This document shows, one piece after another, positions 10,001 to 20,600 of a DNA stretch of 64,000 nucleotides (position 1 is the stretch's first letter; every line of letters begins with the position of its first letter). Location: contig NW_020167529.1 in NCBI RefSeq assembly GCF_001641265.1, positions 955,001-1,019,000 on the forward strand. The letters run 5' to 3'. The notes beneath the pieces are model-generated. The model was not told where the DNA came from and did no database searches. It saw only the letters and a program-made list of their open reading frames with translations. A program made the translations under genes and the position numbers. Source of the stretch: Pseudogymnoascus destructans. Its lineage: Eukaryota > Ascomycota > Leotiomycetes > Thelebolales > Thelebolaceae.

Positions 10001-11453
10001 TGCACGACATAAAGAAGCCACTCCTATAAAGATTTCAGCTTGGTTTGACGCGTTTAAAGCACGAATTGAAGAGCGAAAGTACAAGCCATGCAACATCTAT
10101 AATATGGATGAGACAGGTTTTGCAGTTAGAGAGACTCAATCCACGCGAATAATTGTTGATTCTACCTTGAAATCCAATTGGAATGTCACAGCTGGGAAGC
10201 AGGAGTGGATAACTGCATTGCTACAAACTGGCGCTTCTCAACAAGTAATAGTGGCTGGACTTCAAACAGTCATGGATTTGAGTGGTTGCGGAAGGTATTT
10301 GAGCCTGAGTCACACAAAAAGTCTGGAAATCACCTGCAAATGTTGATTATGGATGGCCATTCTAGTCACATTACTGGTGATTTGCACTGTGCATTGCGAA
10401 TGACATCGACCTTCTTATTCTACCGCCTCATTGCTCTCATATACTCCAACCACTTGATGTTGGGGTGTATGGACCTCTTAAGCGATTTCATGCTCAGGAA
10501 GTAGATTGGTATACTCGAGCAGGAATAAAGCGAATCCAGCACTCCCACTGGGTTGAAATCTTCCGGTGTATTCGAGAGAAGGGTCTTATACCTCAAAACA
10601 TTAGAAGTGGGTGGAGGGCAGCGGGTTTAATACCCTTTCTCCCAGAAAGAGTTCTGGCTAACCTTCCACTTCCACCAACCGAACCACCTCGCACTCCTCA
10701 AAACTCAACCAATATCACTACTCTGGATCTCTCAATACTCCGAAGTTCTCCTCCAGATGGAACTGAACTAAGGCATGCAAATTTAGTATTTAATTCAAGT
10801 ATGGCAACTTGTGACTCTCCTGCTTCACCAACTCGACACTATGCCAAGAGAATAACTAGGCTGGTTGAAAGTCAGAATGCTGAACTCAGCATCCTTCGGA
10901 AGGAGGTGAAAGAGTACAAAGAGATACTTGAGACACGAAAGAAAAGAACTACGGGCAAGAGAATTAAGTTGCAAGGTGAATTTGTATTCAGTACCGAGGA
11001 AGTGTTGAAAATTGTCCGGGAGGCAGAGTTGAAGTCAACTGAGAAAAGACCACGTGGAAGGCCACACAAATGGCCAATTGAGTGGTGGTCAACTATATGC
11101 TCATGAAGCACGTGCAAAAAGAGAAGAGAAGGAAGCAAAGGCAAGGGCAAAGGCGGATGCGAAAAAGTTACGAGAGTCAGCTCAGGTAGCAAAACAGCTA
11201 CTAAATATGGCTTAAGCGGTCTGCAATTGAAGACCGCAAAGCAGAGCATAAGCGTGTTGCAGACCGTAAAGCAAATGGTTTGAAGTCGCTTGTAGTGGTC
11301 TTACAGTATAAGGCATACAAGAGTGGCGACGACGAAGATGAAAATGAGTCGGTACAAAGTTTAGATAACGTGGTTTATCAGCGAGTCGCGCATATCAGCG
11401 AGTCGCGCACTTTTCCTTGGCACGGAACTTCAAATATAAATATAGTAAATTTT

Positions 11454-14052
11454 TTACAAATTAAAATCTAAAGAGCTAGATACATCTTCTTCTATTTTAC
11501 AAGTTCGCGCGTTATGGCCAGCCTTTCCGCAAGTGCCACAGCACTGTCCAGACAGTTGTCCCTCAACCTGATTGCCCCTCTCTGCACGTAAGTCGCGTCG
11601 AACCTGCTCATCTACCTCCTGCTGAGACAAAATATCGTATGCATCCTCTACTGTAAGTGCACCTCCTTCACGGATACGGTTCTTTTTAGCCCTGCGATGC
11701 TTGCTAAGCGCTTCATTTACTGCTCGAAGTGTATGGATCTCCCCTGTTAAAAGGGTATTCTGGTGAGCTAATCGCTCAGTGCCCTTTGCTAACGCAAAGA
11801 CTGTCTCAAAAAGAGGTGTTTGCGAGCTTCCCTGGTGACGGGCAATCCTTTGCTTCACAAGAGTTGTCTGTGAGAGGGCCTCGGTAGGGTTGTGAGGTGT
11901 CTGGGAGACCCAAGGGTCGGCGTCGGCAGGGAGGGGTAAAGCAGGAGATGGAGTCCGTAACTTCACATCGAGCTTTGAAATAACAGCTTGAGGGTTGAAA
12001 GGCACTAGGCCAGCTCCATGGAATCCAGCCTGAGCATTTTGGGTCGTTATTGACTCTATAAACACTGCTTGGAAGGCAAGGAAGAACTCGACCTTAGTAA
12101 TATGGTTAATATAAGCCTTAATAAAGGTCTCGATTTGTCGCCCATATGCCCTTTTCAACACACTAAAACACCCAACGTCAAGTGGCTGGGTAAGATGGGA
12201 CGAGTGAGGAGGCAAACAAAGAGTAATAATGTTGTGAGCCTTACAATACTCCTGAAATTCGGCCGATTCGTGATTCTCATGCCCATCTAACACAAGCATT
12301 CGATATGGACCCTTCGCACGAGTAGCAGTGTGTTTATCGAAGTGTTTGATCCATTCTAGACCCGTCTCATTATTTGTCCATCCATTAATTGTTGGCTTAA
12401 TCACCCAGTCGTTTGGGAGGTCGGCCTCAGTGTACCAATTCGTGAGGTGATTCTTCCCTTGCACTACTAAAAATGGAGGCACATTCCAACCCTCACTACT
12501 AATACAAGCAATCGCTGTTGCCCATTCCCGATTGCCAGGCTGAACTGCCTTGCCTCTGCCACGTCGATCGGTACGTGTAACAACCATTGCTGGACAAATA
12601 ACTCTCATCATAAACCCCGTCTCATCGAAGTTGTAGAAATCACAATCTAGAACGCCATATTTCTCCCTCATATTCCCAACAAGTCGAAACCACGCGCCAA
12701 TAAGCTCGGGATCTTTGCACAAGGCCCTTTGAAAGTCATAAACGCGATTAAAACGCGTCTTTAACTGTGGTTGCCGTTGTACGAATCGATGGGCCCAGAG
12801 CTTTCCTACGTGTCATACTGACATTCGTTGCACTCAGTTTGCTATCAAACTCAAGAGCAAACTTAGAAATCTCCTCCTCAAACCTACAAGTCACCATACA
12901 TATCTTGGCTTATCACACCAACAACAGAAGCAATACTACTCAACGATTGCTGCAAACTCTTCTACTACATCTGTTTATGCTACATACATCACAGCATATC
13001 ATTTGGACACTCATTGAACAAGTTATTAAGAAAATCTCCTCCTTAAGGGGGTGGGCCAATACTACCACATGGCATATCTCTACCAACTAGAGGCCTAGGA
13101 ACATAAACGATAGCTCTAGAAGCTTCTACAACCCTCTATGATTCATTACACGTCATCGCTCCTTAGTTACCCACAAGATTGCTTAAGTTATGACATAATT
13201 TATCTATAGGTACTCTGACCTTGGACCTCCTTTTCACTTCCTATAGGCTAGAAACCCAAGAGATGGTTCTATGGGATTCTCTTACGTTCACTACATGATT
13301 AGCAAGCTAGTTGTGGGTCGCACTTGATTTCTAATACATTTACCAAGCCTGGTTAGTCATGGAAAGTCATGGAAATGAGAGAACTACACTCCTTTGGCAT
13401 AAATAGGATTGCCCTTTCCTTAAGAAAGGGCAAGCAGGCAATACAGTAAATCGACTATCACATACTTCCACGTCTTTTACAAGCTTCCAAGCATTCATCT
13501 TGTTACTCCTTGTTTCTGAAAAGTCAGTGAGGTGTTAACCTCTGACTTACCCCTGAGTTCCCAGACTCAACATTTGTTGCAACTTGTCTGAACCACTTCA
13601 CTACATCACACACCTGATTGCTGCATTGTGGAATAGTCTAAGCTACAACCCTTTGGCTCTGTTTCCTAAGACAGTGTGTTGTCTTAGTAAAATCATCCCT
13701 TCCTTGGGTGGCTAGATTCTCACATCTGGTGCACCCACCATTACACTACGGGGTTCTGTCCTCACGATTTAAGATGAAGATTAGCCATATCTTCAACACC
13801 AGCAAGTCGGGGCGCAAATCCTCTGGAATCCAGACTGAGTATATACTGAACAATTGTATCCTCTTTTATATCGTTTAATTTGTGACAATTCGATCGAGCT
13901 TCGGCGCGGGGGGTTCAGCCAGCCATTCTATCGCGGAGTGTTGATTCGGGCACTTTATAGATCTTTGCAGCAGACCGACAGCTGATTTTTCTAGATGATC
14001 GGATAGCTTCGATAGCAATAATAATACTTGCTTCTTGAGTTTGAATTTCCAT
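11454..14052 (-). pseudogene. Pogo transposase of element C with C-terminal zinc knuckle
   Basis: The start at 14052 gives MEIQTQEASIIIAIEAIR and an HTH, followed almost at once by a TGA where relatives have an arginine codon, a likely CGA-to-TGA change. The frame continues to VEDMANLHLK, is cut by a solo LTR (12811-13745), and resumes with VGKLWAHRFVQRQPQLKTRF. The DDE core shows NFDETGFMM, LVLDGHENHE and LTQPLDVGCF. The C-terminus has a CCHC knuckle, CGTCGKAGHNARTC, and an acidic tail. The stop and the insertion inactivate it. Confidence 0.82.
12811..13745 (-). mobile_element. Solo LTR, gypsy H family (gamma)
   Basis: The 935-bp sequence begins TGTCATACTGACATTCG and ends CACCCACCATTACA, with a perfect CTACG duplication at 12806-12810 and 13746-13750. 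The same LTR occurs at 30823-31731 and from 63860 to the right edge, both in the opposite orientation. Confidence 0.92.
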
Positions 14053-15201
14053 TTGTGGTGGTTGAAAAAAAGCGTATTGAAGTTAGTAGGTTGGAATGTG
14101 GGGGAAAGTGCGCGACTCGGTGATATGCGCGACTCGCTGATAAACCACGTTAGTGAAAATAGCTTTGTTAATTTTATATTGTTCAGGTAGTTATCTATCA
14201 ATACTACGCTATTACCTTGTTGATTCATATATATGTACATCATATTGATGCATACCCAAACTCGCTTTCGCATACCCAACTCGCTTTCGCATACCCAACT
14301 CGCTTTCGCCACCTACTCGCTTCGCTCGTAGATGGACAAACCACCGAGTAACAAACGGCAGTTAGTGCCGTTGAACGGGATAACGAGAAAACTATTGACC
14401 ATGCTGATGGTGACCCTAGACTGGTTCACACAAATGTCGTAAATGCAACCAAAGTGCATGAGGTTAGGCTCCCCATTTAACCGAATGATATTTGAACTCA
14501 TGCGGCTATGCAGAGAAATTATGTGAACGGTTGTATTTTGAGAGATTTCAGAGTGAGGATGGTCTTAAATTGGACGGATCAAGGGCTCAGCATCTAAGAG
14601 ACGCAGGATCTGTTTGAAGCTATATTCGAGCACTGAATTGAATTAATTGCCCTCGTTACATTGGTGCTATTGTACTCAGCACCCACCAATCACAATGGTC
14701 TATACAAGAGTCCATAACCATAACCATATCAAGATGGTTTCAACTCTGGCCAGGGTCTTCCCCAGTCTTCTTCATCACGAAGAGCTTTTTCAAGTCCTTC
14801 AAGCTCTTCTTGTTGTAGGTGTGAGAAATCGTCTTTCGAGATGTCGTTATCGGTATCTAGCACCGATTTCTCGAGGTCAAAAAATCGAGGTGCTTCCGCA
14901 GTAATCATGATGTTGAATTTGTTGAGATCGCTATGGACGATACCGTAGGTGTGCAATTGCTCCAGGCTACGCTTGCACTCGCTGTAATCACTAGGCCTAG
15001 CAATCCTACCCTGGAGTTCCTCGCATATAAAGCCGATTATTTGCTTTTCATTTCTCTCAAAGACATAGGCGGACAAGCGGGGGATCAGGCAGCAGCCTCG
15101 CTCGGCAAGTGTATTGTATGTTTTCATCTCCTGTGTAAAATATGGGAGTTCAGATCCGAATGGACAAATTTTGAGGATCTGCCGCTTTGTGTTAAGCTGT
15201 A

Positions 15202-16989
15202 AGCTCGGCACCCTAGTTTTCGTCACCCCCCCGTTCTCGTCACCCCACCTCGACGCGTCTGTCTAGAACACGACTCTTCCTACTCAACAACAACATGTCT
15301 CAAAACGCTACCCGAGAGTTTGCCATACAATCAGCTATCAAGGATTTTGAATCTGGTGTTTATTCTACCCAATCAGCTGCCGCAAAGGCGTATAATATCC
15401 CACGGACGACCCTCGCCTCGAGACTCAAAGGCTCTACAAACACACGCGTTGGCCATGAACAACAGCAGAGACTGACGCAAGGGCAAGAGGAATTCCTTGC
15501 CGATTGGATCCTCGAGGAAGACTCACGTGGATATCCTCCGTCTCATGCACGAGCGCGAGAAATGGCCGCCCGCATTCTGCATATGAACGGCGAGACGGAG
15601 CCACTTGGCAAGAAATGGGTGTCTAGCTTTCTACAACGGAATCCACGCGTTGCTTCTGTTATAGGCAGGAGAATTGAAGCTTCTCGCATTGAGGGAACGA
15701 GTTCTGAGCAATTACGCACATTCTTCGACCACTTCCACCGTATTCAAGAGCAGCGTCAAGTCCAGCCTCAGAATATTTGGAATATGGATGAGCAAGGTAT
15801 TGCTCTTGGCCTTTGTATGAATACACAAGTTCTTGCAAGCTCTAAAAAGTCACGTACTTACGTGAAAGCTCCGCAGGATCGTGAGTGGGTCTCAATTATT
15901 GAGTCAATCTCAGCTATAGGCCAGAAGACACGCTGCCTTGTCATTTTCAAAGGGAAGGACCTACAAACAACATGGTATACAGCAGATAACGTGCCAGATT
16001 GGTTATATATGTCAGAAAACGGATGGACATCGAATCGGATTGGGGTTACTTGGCTAGAAAAGATTTTTCTACCAGAAACGAAGCCGATTGATGGTGGATA
16101 CCGGATACTTGTCCTTGATGGCCATGGCAGCCATGTCAGTGTAGAATTCCTTTGGGTCTGTAAACAGCATCAAGTTGAGCTTATGTTTCTACCTGCACAC
16201 TCTTCACATGTTTTGCAACCGCTTGATCTCTCATGCTTCTCGCCTGTCAAGGGCAAATACCGCCAGATGATTACGGAGCTCTCAGCACTCGATGACTCCG
16301 CCCCAGTTAAGAAAGCTCGCTTTATTGCAGCCTACCACTATGCACGAGAGGAGGGCCTTACAGAGCGTGTTATCCAGGGCGGCTGGCGTGCTGCTGGTAT
16401 CTATCCTTGGAATCCAGCTAAGGCTATCAACTCCTCACAAGTCAAGAACCAGCTAAAGAGTCCTCCACGTCGGAAACGTGCCCGTTCTCTGGATTACGAC
16501 GTTACTCGGACCCCACAGAAGCCACGGCATCTTTTCGAAGCAGTCCGGAGCATTACCAAGGCTGCAAAAATACCACGGATGCAGAGGCTTGTGATCCAGA
16601 AAGCAGGCAAGGCAATTGGGAGGTTGAATGCAATCCAAGCAGGGCATGAGGCAACAATTCAACGGCAGAAGGCTGAGATAGAGAGTCTGCAGGCAAAGAA
16701 GCCACGGAAGAGAATAACTGTTGATCCAAATTCACGCTTTGCAAATATAGAAAGTATTAAGAAGGCATTGGACGAAGCAGCTGCTTTGGAGGCACAAAGA
16801 AAAGGTAAGGTTACGGAATTTGCAGCCCAAAAAGCTACAGAGATTAGATCAAATATGACTCTAGAATCTATGACATTTGAGTGGCAATTAGAGTGATATT
16901 CGTTGTATTATTTAGCTATCATAATGAAAGGTGTTGATTCCGGAAGGGTGACGAGAACGGGGGGGTGACGAAAACTAGGGTGCCGAGCT
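15202..16989 (+). mobile_element. Intact Pogo element D
   Basis: The inverted ends AGCTCGGCACCCTAGTTTTC are flanked by TA at 15200-15201 and 16990-16991, and the 1788-bp body has one full ORF. The inner TIR carries CGTCACCCC twice, 17 bp apart. Both ends match almost perfectly, which suggests recent arrival. Confidence 0.93.
15295..16896 (+). CDS. Pogo-type DDE transposase, element D
   Basis: The 533-codon ORF is uninterrupted. It has an N-terminal psq-like HTH (STQSAAAKAYNIPRTTLASRL) and a CENP-B-like HTH (LADWILEEDSRGYPPSH, WVSSFLQRNPRV). The DDE_1 catalytic core shows NMDEQGIALG, LVLDGHGSHVS and HVLQPLDLSCF. SGWRAAG-like GGWRAAGIYPWNP follows, then a basic, helical C-terminus without a zinc knuckle. 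It should cut and paste at TA sites. With complete ends and an open frame it is a candidate active transposase. Confidence 0.92.
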   Translation: MSQNATREFAIQSAIKDFESGVYSTQSAAAKAYNIPRTTLASRLKGSTNTRVGHEQQQRLTQGQEEFLADWILEEDSRGYPPSHARAREMAARILHMNGETEPLGKKWVSSFLQRNPRVASVIGRRIEASRIEGTSSEQLRTFFDHFHRIQEQRQVQPQNIWNMDEQGIALGLCMNTQVLASSKKSRTYVKAPQDREWVSIIESISAIGQKTRCLVIFKGKDLQTTWYTADNVPDWLYMSENGWTSNRIGVTWLEKIFLPETKPIDGGYRILVLDGHGSHVSVEFLWVCKQHQVELMFLPAHSSHVLQPLDLSCFSPVKGKYRQMITELSALDDSAPVKKARFIAAYHYAREEGLTERVIQGGWRAAGIYPWNPAKAINSSQVKNQLKSPPRRKRARSLDYDVTRTPQKPRHLFEAVRSITKAAKIPRMQRLVIQKAGKAIGRLNAIQAGHEATIQRQKAEIESLQAKKPRKRITVDPNSRFANIESIKKALDEAAALEAQRKGKVTEFAAQKATEIRSNMTLESMTFEWQLE

Positions 16990-17215
16990 TACAAGAAACA
17001 CGCGGTTCTTAAAGCTATGCCGAATGTCCAAATCTAGGACATTCAAACGAGGGAGGGTACCTAAAACAGCATCTGGGGAACTTGTCTTGAAAAACCGTCA
17101 GGGTGGTCCATTGTTCATCCCAAACGTCCACTTTGTTCCTTAAATCTTGTATCACGTCCGGTCCATAAGTCTGGCCATCTGGTACGATAATGTTGCAGGA
17201 ATTGTAGGAGTGGCA

Positions 17216-17688
17216 TCATAGGACTAGCGCAGGATTGGCGTAGCCGGAGCCCTGAGCGGCCCCACCAAAATAGTTCTTAGATTACCTCAACTGTAGACTC
17301 TTAGAACTTCAATCAATCAACAGCTTGTGTGACAGTGCCTCTTCCGCAGGCTCTTCTTCCACATGCTGAGCCACTTCCACGAGCCCCTCTTCCCTAAGCA
17401 GACTTTCGCAATCATTATGACGCTTCAATCATTATGACGCTTCAATCATTATGACGCTTCAATCATTATGACGCTTCAATCATTATGACGCTTCAATTAT
17501 TATGACGCTTCAATCATTATGACGCTTAAATCATTATGACACTTTGATTCGGTGTGCAAGGTTGGGTAGCTGGCATCGGCAGGTGGAATTCTGACAGTAG
17601 ACAGTCGAATAGTAGAATTGATTTATATGATCTATATACCGTGTCTATATACTGTGCCGTTGGTTATATCCGCCTCCAGAATCACTTA
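17216..17688. other. Intergenic stretch with tandem repeat
   Basis: I see no gene here. It holds the 17-bp tandem array at 17409-17544 and ends at the TA target of Pogo E. Confidence 0.5.
17409..17544. repeat. Tandem repeat, 8 x 17 bp
   Basis: The unit CAATCATTATGACGCTT is repeated eight times head to tail. The first five copies are nearly identical and substitutions appear in the last three. No coding frame uses it. Confidence 0.92.
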
Positions 17689-19549
17689 ACGTGGTTTACC
17701 ACCAAACGGAACATCCCACCAAATGAAACACTTTCCGATAGCATCGCAACCTCAAACCCAATTACTCCACCACACCACAACAAAAAGATGCCTCAGAAAG
17801 CTAATGAAGGCCGAGTTTTACTAGCCATTCAAGCTACCAAATCACCCCACAAACTGTCCATCCGACGTGCTGCGCAGCTATATGAGGTCCCACATGTAAC
17901 ACTTACCCGTCGCATACACGGAAGCCAACCACGAGCTGGTAGACGCGACAAACAACGTCCATTGACCCCAATTGAGGAAGAGGAGCTCATACGATACGTA
18001 CTTGACCTAGATTCGCGAGGATTTCCACCTCGAATTGAGGATGTACGAGATATAGCGAATCTCCTCCGTGCGACGCGTCGCGAACCCCCAGTTGGAAAAA
18101 ACTGGCCCTACCGCTTTGTACACAATGAACCAAAGCTTAAGACGCGTCTCTCTCGTGCGTACGACCTCCAGCGAGCCCTCTGCGAAGATCCTGATTGTAT
18201 AAGAAAGTGGTTTGAGCTGGTAAAGAACATGCAGGCGAAGTACAGCATCCAGGATGCTGACTTCTACAACTTTGATGAGACGGGCTTTATGATGGGTGTT
18301 ATCTGTGGGAATATGGTTGTTACGAGCTCAGATCGAAAAGGCCGAGCAAAGCAGCTTCAGTCTGGTAATCGGGAATGGGCAACAGCGATTGAATGTGTGA
18401 GTGCAGACGGCTTTGTAGTGCCTGCATACTTGATTGTACAAGGCAAGCATCACCTTGCGCCTTGGTACACAGAGTGCGGCCTTCCACCTACTTGGGCCAT
18501 CAAGACCTCACCAAATGGCTGGACCGACAATGATACAGGTCTAGACTGGATAAAACACTTTAATCAGCATACACGTGTACGAACACAAGGGGTCTGGCGG
18601 ATGATTGTCCTAGATGGCCATGAGAGCCACCTATCTGCCCAGTTTGATATGTACTGCAAGGAGAACAACATTATTACGCTCTGTCTCCCTGCGCACTCCT
18701 CACATCTTACCCAGCCTCTTGATGTTGGGTGTTTTAGTGTACTAAAGCGAATGTATGGTCGAGAACTTGAGGTCTTCATTAAGGCCTCTATTACCCATAT
18801 CACTAAGATTGAGTTCTTTATTGCATTCAAGGCTGCCCACAACCATACAATGACAACTGAAAATATCCTAGCTGGCTTTCGAGGTACTGGCCTAGTCCCG
18901 TACAACCCAGAAGCAGTTCTCTCAAAACTTGATATCAAGTTACGGACGCCAACACCAACTGGATCCCCCCTACTAGAGGCTGACCCTTGGGTCCCTCAAA
19001 CGCCACAAACCCCAGCTGATGCAATTTTGCAGTCTAAGTTTGTACAGAATAGAATTGGAATTCATCAAGGAAGCTCCCCAACAACGATTTTTTCAGCTGT
19101 AAAGCAGCTGGTGAAGGGTACAGACCGCATTGCGCACCAAATGACCCTTATACAAGAGGAGGTCCGTACCCTTCGAAAGGCCAACACAGCACTTTCAAAG
19201 CGTCGGAAAGCCAAGCGTACACGTGTCCAAGATGGAGGGTCACTTACTATAGAAGATGCTCAAAAACTGATCGCTGAAAAAGAGGATAAAGGGTTGAAAC
19301 GACAGAAAAGGTCAAATGAGGAGGGTGCTGTAGAGGCTGGTCCATCGACTTCGCGGCGCTGTGGGAGGTGCGGCAAGACTGGGCATAATGTACGAACCTG
19401 TCAAGAGGTTGAAGAGATATTAGGAGAAGAGAATTCAATTGAGTGTAGTTAATTTTAATGTGTTAGGGTGGAGTAATTGGGTTTGAGGTTGCGATGCTAT
19501 CGGAAAGTGTTTCATTTGGTGGGATGTTCCGTTTGGTGGTAAACCACGT
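17689..19549 (+). mobile_element. Intact Pogo element E
   Basis: The inverted repeats are about 80 bp, starting ACGTGGTTTACCACCAAACG, nearly identical at both ends and flanked by TA (17687-17688, 19550-19551). CCACCAAAnGnAACA occurs twice per end, 17 bp apart. The length is 1861 bp. Confidence 0.94.
17788..19452 (+). CDS. Pogo-type DDE transposase with zinc knuckle, element E
   Basis: I start at MPQKANEGR (17788), inside the element. The longer open frame upstream belongs to flanking and TIR sequence. The order is HTH (SIRRAAQLYEVPHVTLTRRI), CENP-B-like HTH (IRYVLDLDSRGFPPRIEDV, NWPYRFVHNEPKL) and a DDE core with NFDETGFMMG, IVLDGHESHLS and HLTQPLDVGCF. A helical region with LRKANTALSKRRKAKRTR follows, then a CCHC knuckle CGRCGKTGHNVRTC and an acidic tail. 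The frame has no stop over 554 codons, so activity is possible. Confidence 0.92.
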   Translation: MPQKANEGRVLLAIQATKSPHKLSIRRAAQLYEVPHVTLTRRIHGSQPRAGRRDKQRPLTPIEEEELIRYVLDLDSRGFPPRIEDVRDIANLLRATRREPPVGKNWPYRFVHNEPKLKTRLSRAYDLQRALCEDPDCIRKWFELVKNMQAKYSIQDADFYNFDETGFMMGVICGNMVVTSSDRKGRAKQLQSGNREWATAIECVSADGFVVPAYLIVQGKHHLAPWYTECGLPPTWAIKTSPNGWTDNDTGLDWIKHFNQHTRVRTQGVWRMIVLDGHESHLSAQFDMYCKENNIITLCLPAHSSHLTQPLDVGCFSVLKRMYGRELEVFIKASITHITKIEFFIAFKAAHNHTMTTENILAGFRGTGLVPYNPEAVLSKLDIKLRTPTPTGSPLLEADPWVPQTPQTPADAILQSKFVQNRIGIHQGSSPTTIFSAVKQLVKGTDRIAHQMTLIQEEVRTLRKANTALSKRRKAKRTRVQDGGSLTIEDAQKLIAEKEDKGLKRQKRSNEEGAVEAGPSTSRRCGRCGKTGHNVRTCQEVEEILGEENSIECS

Positions 19550-19705
19550 TAGTGATAATTCTGTTCGCCTCTGGGATGGGCAGCTAATTTGTGTGGCAAC
19601 CCCGAACTTATTGAATCGCGGCCAGCTTGCGGCTGAGCCCACCCAAATCCTCCAGCAAGATTCCGATGGTTCATCTTTATCTTTCACGTGTGTGGTGACT
19701 AAATT

Positions 19706-20256
19706 TTAGTGGAGCCAGATCCGAACGCAACGAAATGTACTAAAATCAACACATCCCACTGTCTTTGTATTAACATGAAGGTCTGTATGTTCTTCACTTC
19801 CCTTACCTGGTGAAGTCCACGGCCAATATGAGTGCAAGAAGACCTCGCACCAGTTTGTCGAATTATTGAGTGGGCCCCCACCAACATTGGTGCTGAGGTC
19901 AAGTTGTTCTCTTCCGCGAAGAGGGCGATTGATTTTAAAGCTGAGATAAGGTTTACGGGAATAGTTGATAGCCGATGTGCTGTATGACGATGTTATATTT
20001 TTGTATGTATTCGAACCTCCTGTACCTTCAGAACGGTTAGGCACTATGCAGGGCATCATGGATTTCGCTTACAGCCAGGTTCCATCCATAGTTGCATTTC
20101 AAGATAAGTGGAGTTAATGCCCACCGAGGAGTGTGTGGCAGATGAAGCATTCGCAGCAACCTTCGCAGCAGCCGAAGAGTTGTTATAGAGGGGGTGAATA
20201 GTAGAACCTCTAGCGAGGCAAGCACAAGCGATGAAATAGGTTAGATACGCCCTCAT
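19706..20256 (-). CDS. Small secreted GREQL-family protein
   Basis: Three exons (20256-20073, 20025-19807, 19758-19706), with introns of 47 and 48 nt, join in perfect phase to 151 residues. The donors are GTAAGC and GTAAGG, and a CTAAC branch site is visible in intron 1. A signal peptide (MRAYLTYFIACACLARGS) leads into an Asn/Ser-rich region with many N-glycosylation sites. LWMEPGC, LSFKINRPLRGREQLDLS, NWCEVFLHSYWPWTSP and VGCVDFSTFRCVRIWLH follow. The last blocks are shared with 5750-9394 and with the broken copy at 20601. Conserved cysteines suggest a disulfide-stabilised secreted domain. I know of no function, and a host-interaction or antimicrobial role is speculation. Confidence 0.72.
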
Positions 20257-20600
20257 CGTGGAAGTAACTTAACTAACCGGGTCTATATCGGATTAGAATT
20301 GTTTGTTTCTCTAGAATCGCTGTTTGCACTATATCTATTTGTTTCTCCAGCATCGCTGTTTATATACGTCCTTCATCCGAGAAGCCATCTATAGGCTCAC
20401 CCGGTGGCCGCCATCAAATTAGACTACCGGCTATCTTTGCCCATGACATTACCATTTCTCTCTATTTTCTGGTAACGATAAAGTGGTTAGTCAGGGATCA
20501 TTGGGTGAGGTGATTACGAACTTGGTGAATGGATGCATCCGATGATACCCCTCAATTTGTCGCCCCTCTTCGAACCTACACTGAAGCAGCCTCTGGGATA
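20257..20600. other. Shared upstream region, no gene seen
   Basis: Divergent promoter space between the minus-strand secreted gene and its plus-strand degraded paralogue. A direct repeat of about 23 bp (TTGTTTCTC.AG.ATCGCTGTTT) occurs near 20301 and 20339. Confidence 0.4.

Larger units (their letters stand above)
11368..14150 (-). mobile_element. Pogo element C, containing a solo LTR
   Basis: The inverted ends start ACGTGGTTTATCAGCGAGTC and carry ATCAGCGAGTCGCGCA twice, 17 bp apart. TA flanks are at 11366-11367 and 14151-14152. Without the LTR and its duplication the element is 1843 bp, close to elements D-G. Confidence 0.9.
9584..14190 (+). pseudogene. Frameshifted Pogo transposase of B
   Basis: Pieces in different frames spell a Pogo transposase. 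There is an HTH (FKSIRLAADHFEVPKSTL), a frameshift just before SGKKTRAVAHE, and a CENP-B-like HTH. NMDETGFAV and MLIMDGHSSH follow, then (again shifted) HILQPLDVGVYGPLKR and SGWRAAGLIPF, and a basic coiled-coil tail. The tail is cut by element C at TA 11366. It continues in frame after 14152 with SENSFVNFILFR and a stop at 14188. At least three frameshifts make it inactive. Confidence 0.75.
9511..14348 (+). mobile_element. Pogo remnant B, interrupted by element C
   Basis: The left end follows a TA at 9509-9510 and shows GGGGTAGTCGGACA twice with 17-bp spacing. The right end (14251-14348) has three copies of CATACCCAACTCGCTTTCG and finishes CACCGAG before a TA at 14349. The two ends do not match each other, so B is either a chimaera of two elements or has lost one terminus. 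Element C sits at its inner TA (11366-11367). Confidence 0.55.
14729..17215 (-). pseudogene. Kinase-like gene interrupted by Pogo D
   Basis: The 3' part (15200-14729) reads QLNTKRQILKICPFGSELPY, FICEELQG, then YGIVHSDLNKFNIMI and RFFDLEKS. These stand where kinase-like (APH/fungal protein-kinase-like) folds have the catalytic HxDxxxxN and a DFG-like DLE. Pogo D sits at a TA inside a valine codon. Beyond it, from 16990 upwards, the frame continues LDIRHSFKNRVFLV preceded by SPDAVLGTLPRLNVL, so an empty site would be in frame. Further upstream (VPDGQTYGPDV, WDEQWTTLTVF) the coding frame changes, so at least one frameshift or an unseen intron exists. The gene start was not found. Confidence 0.6.

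Noticed and set aside
17409..17544. CRISPR-like array
   Set aside because: Units are contiguous with no spacers, and the genome is fungal; it is a simple tandem repeat.
17554..17787. N-terminal extension of the element E transposase
   Set aside because: The open frame crosses the element boundary and TIR; the conserved start is MPQKANEGR at 17788.
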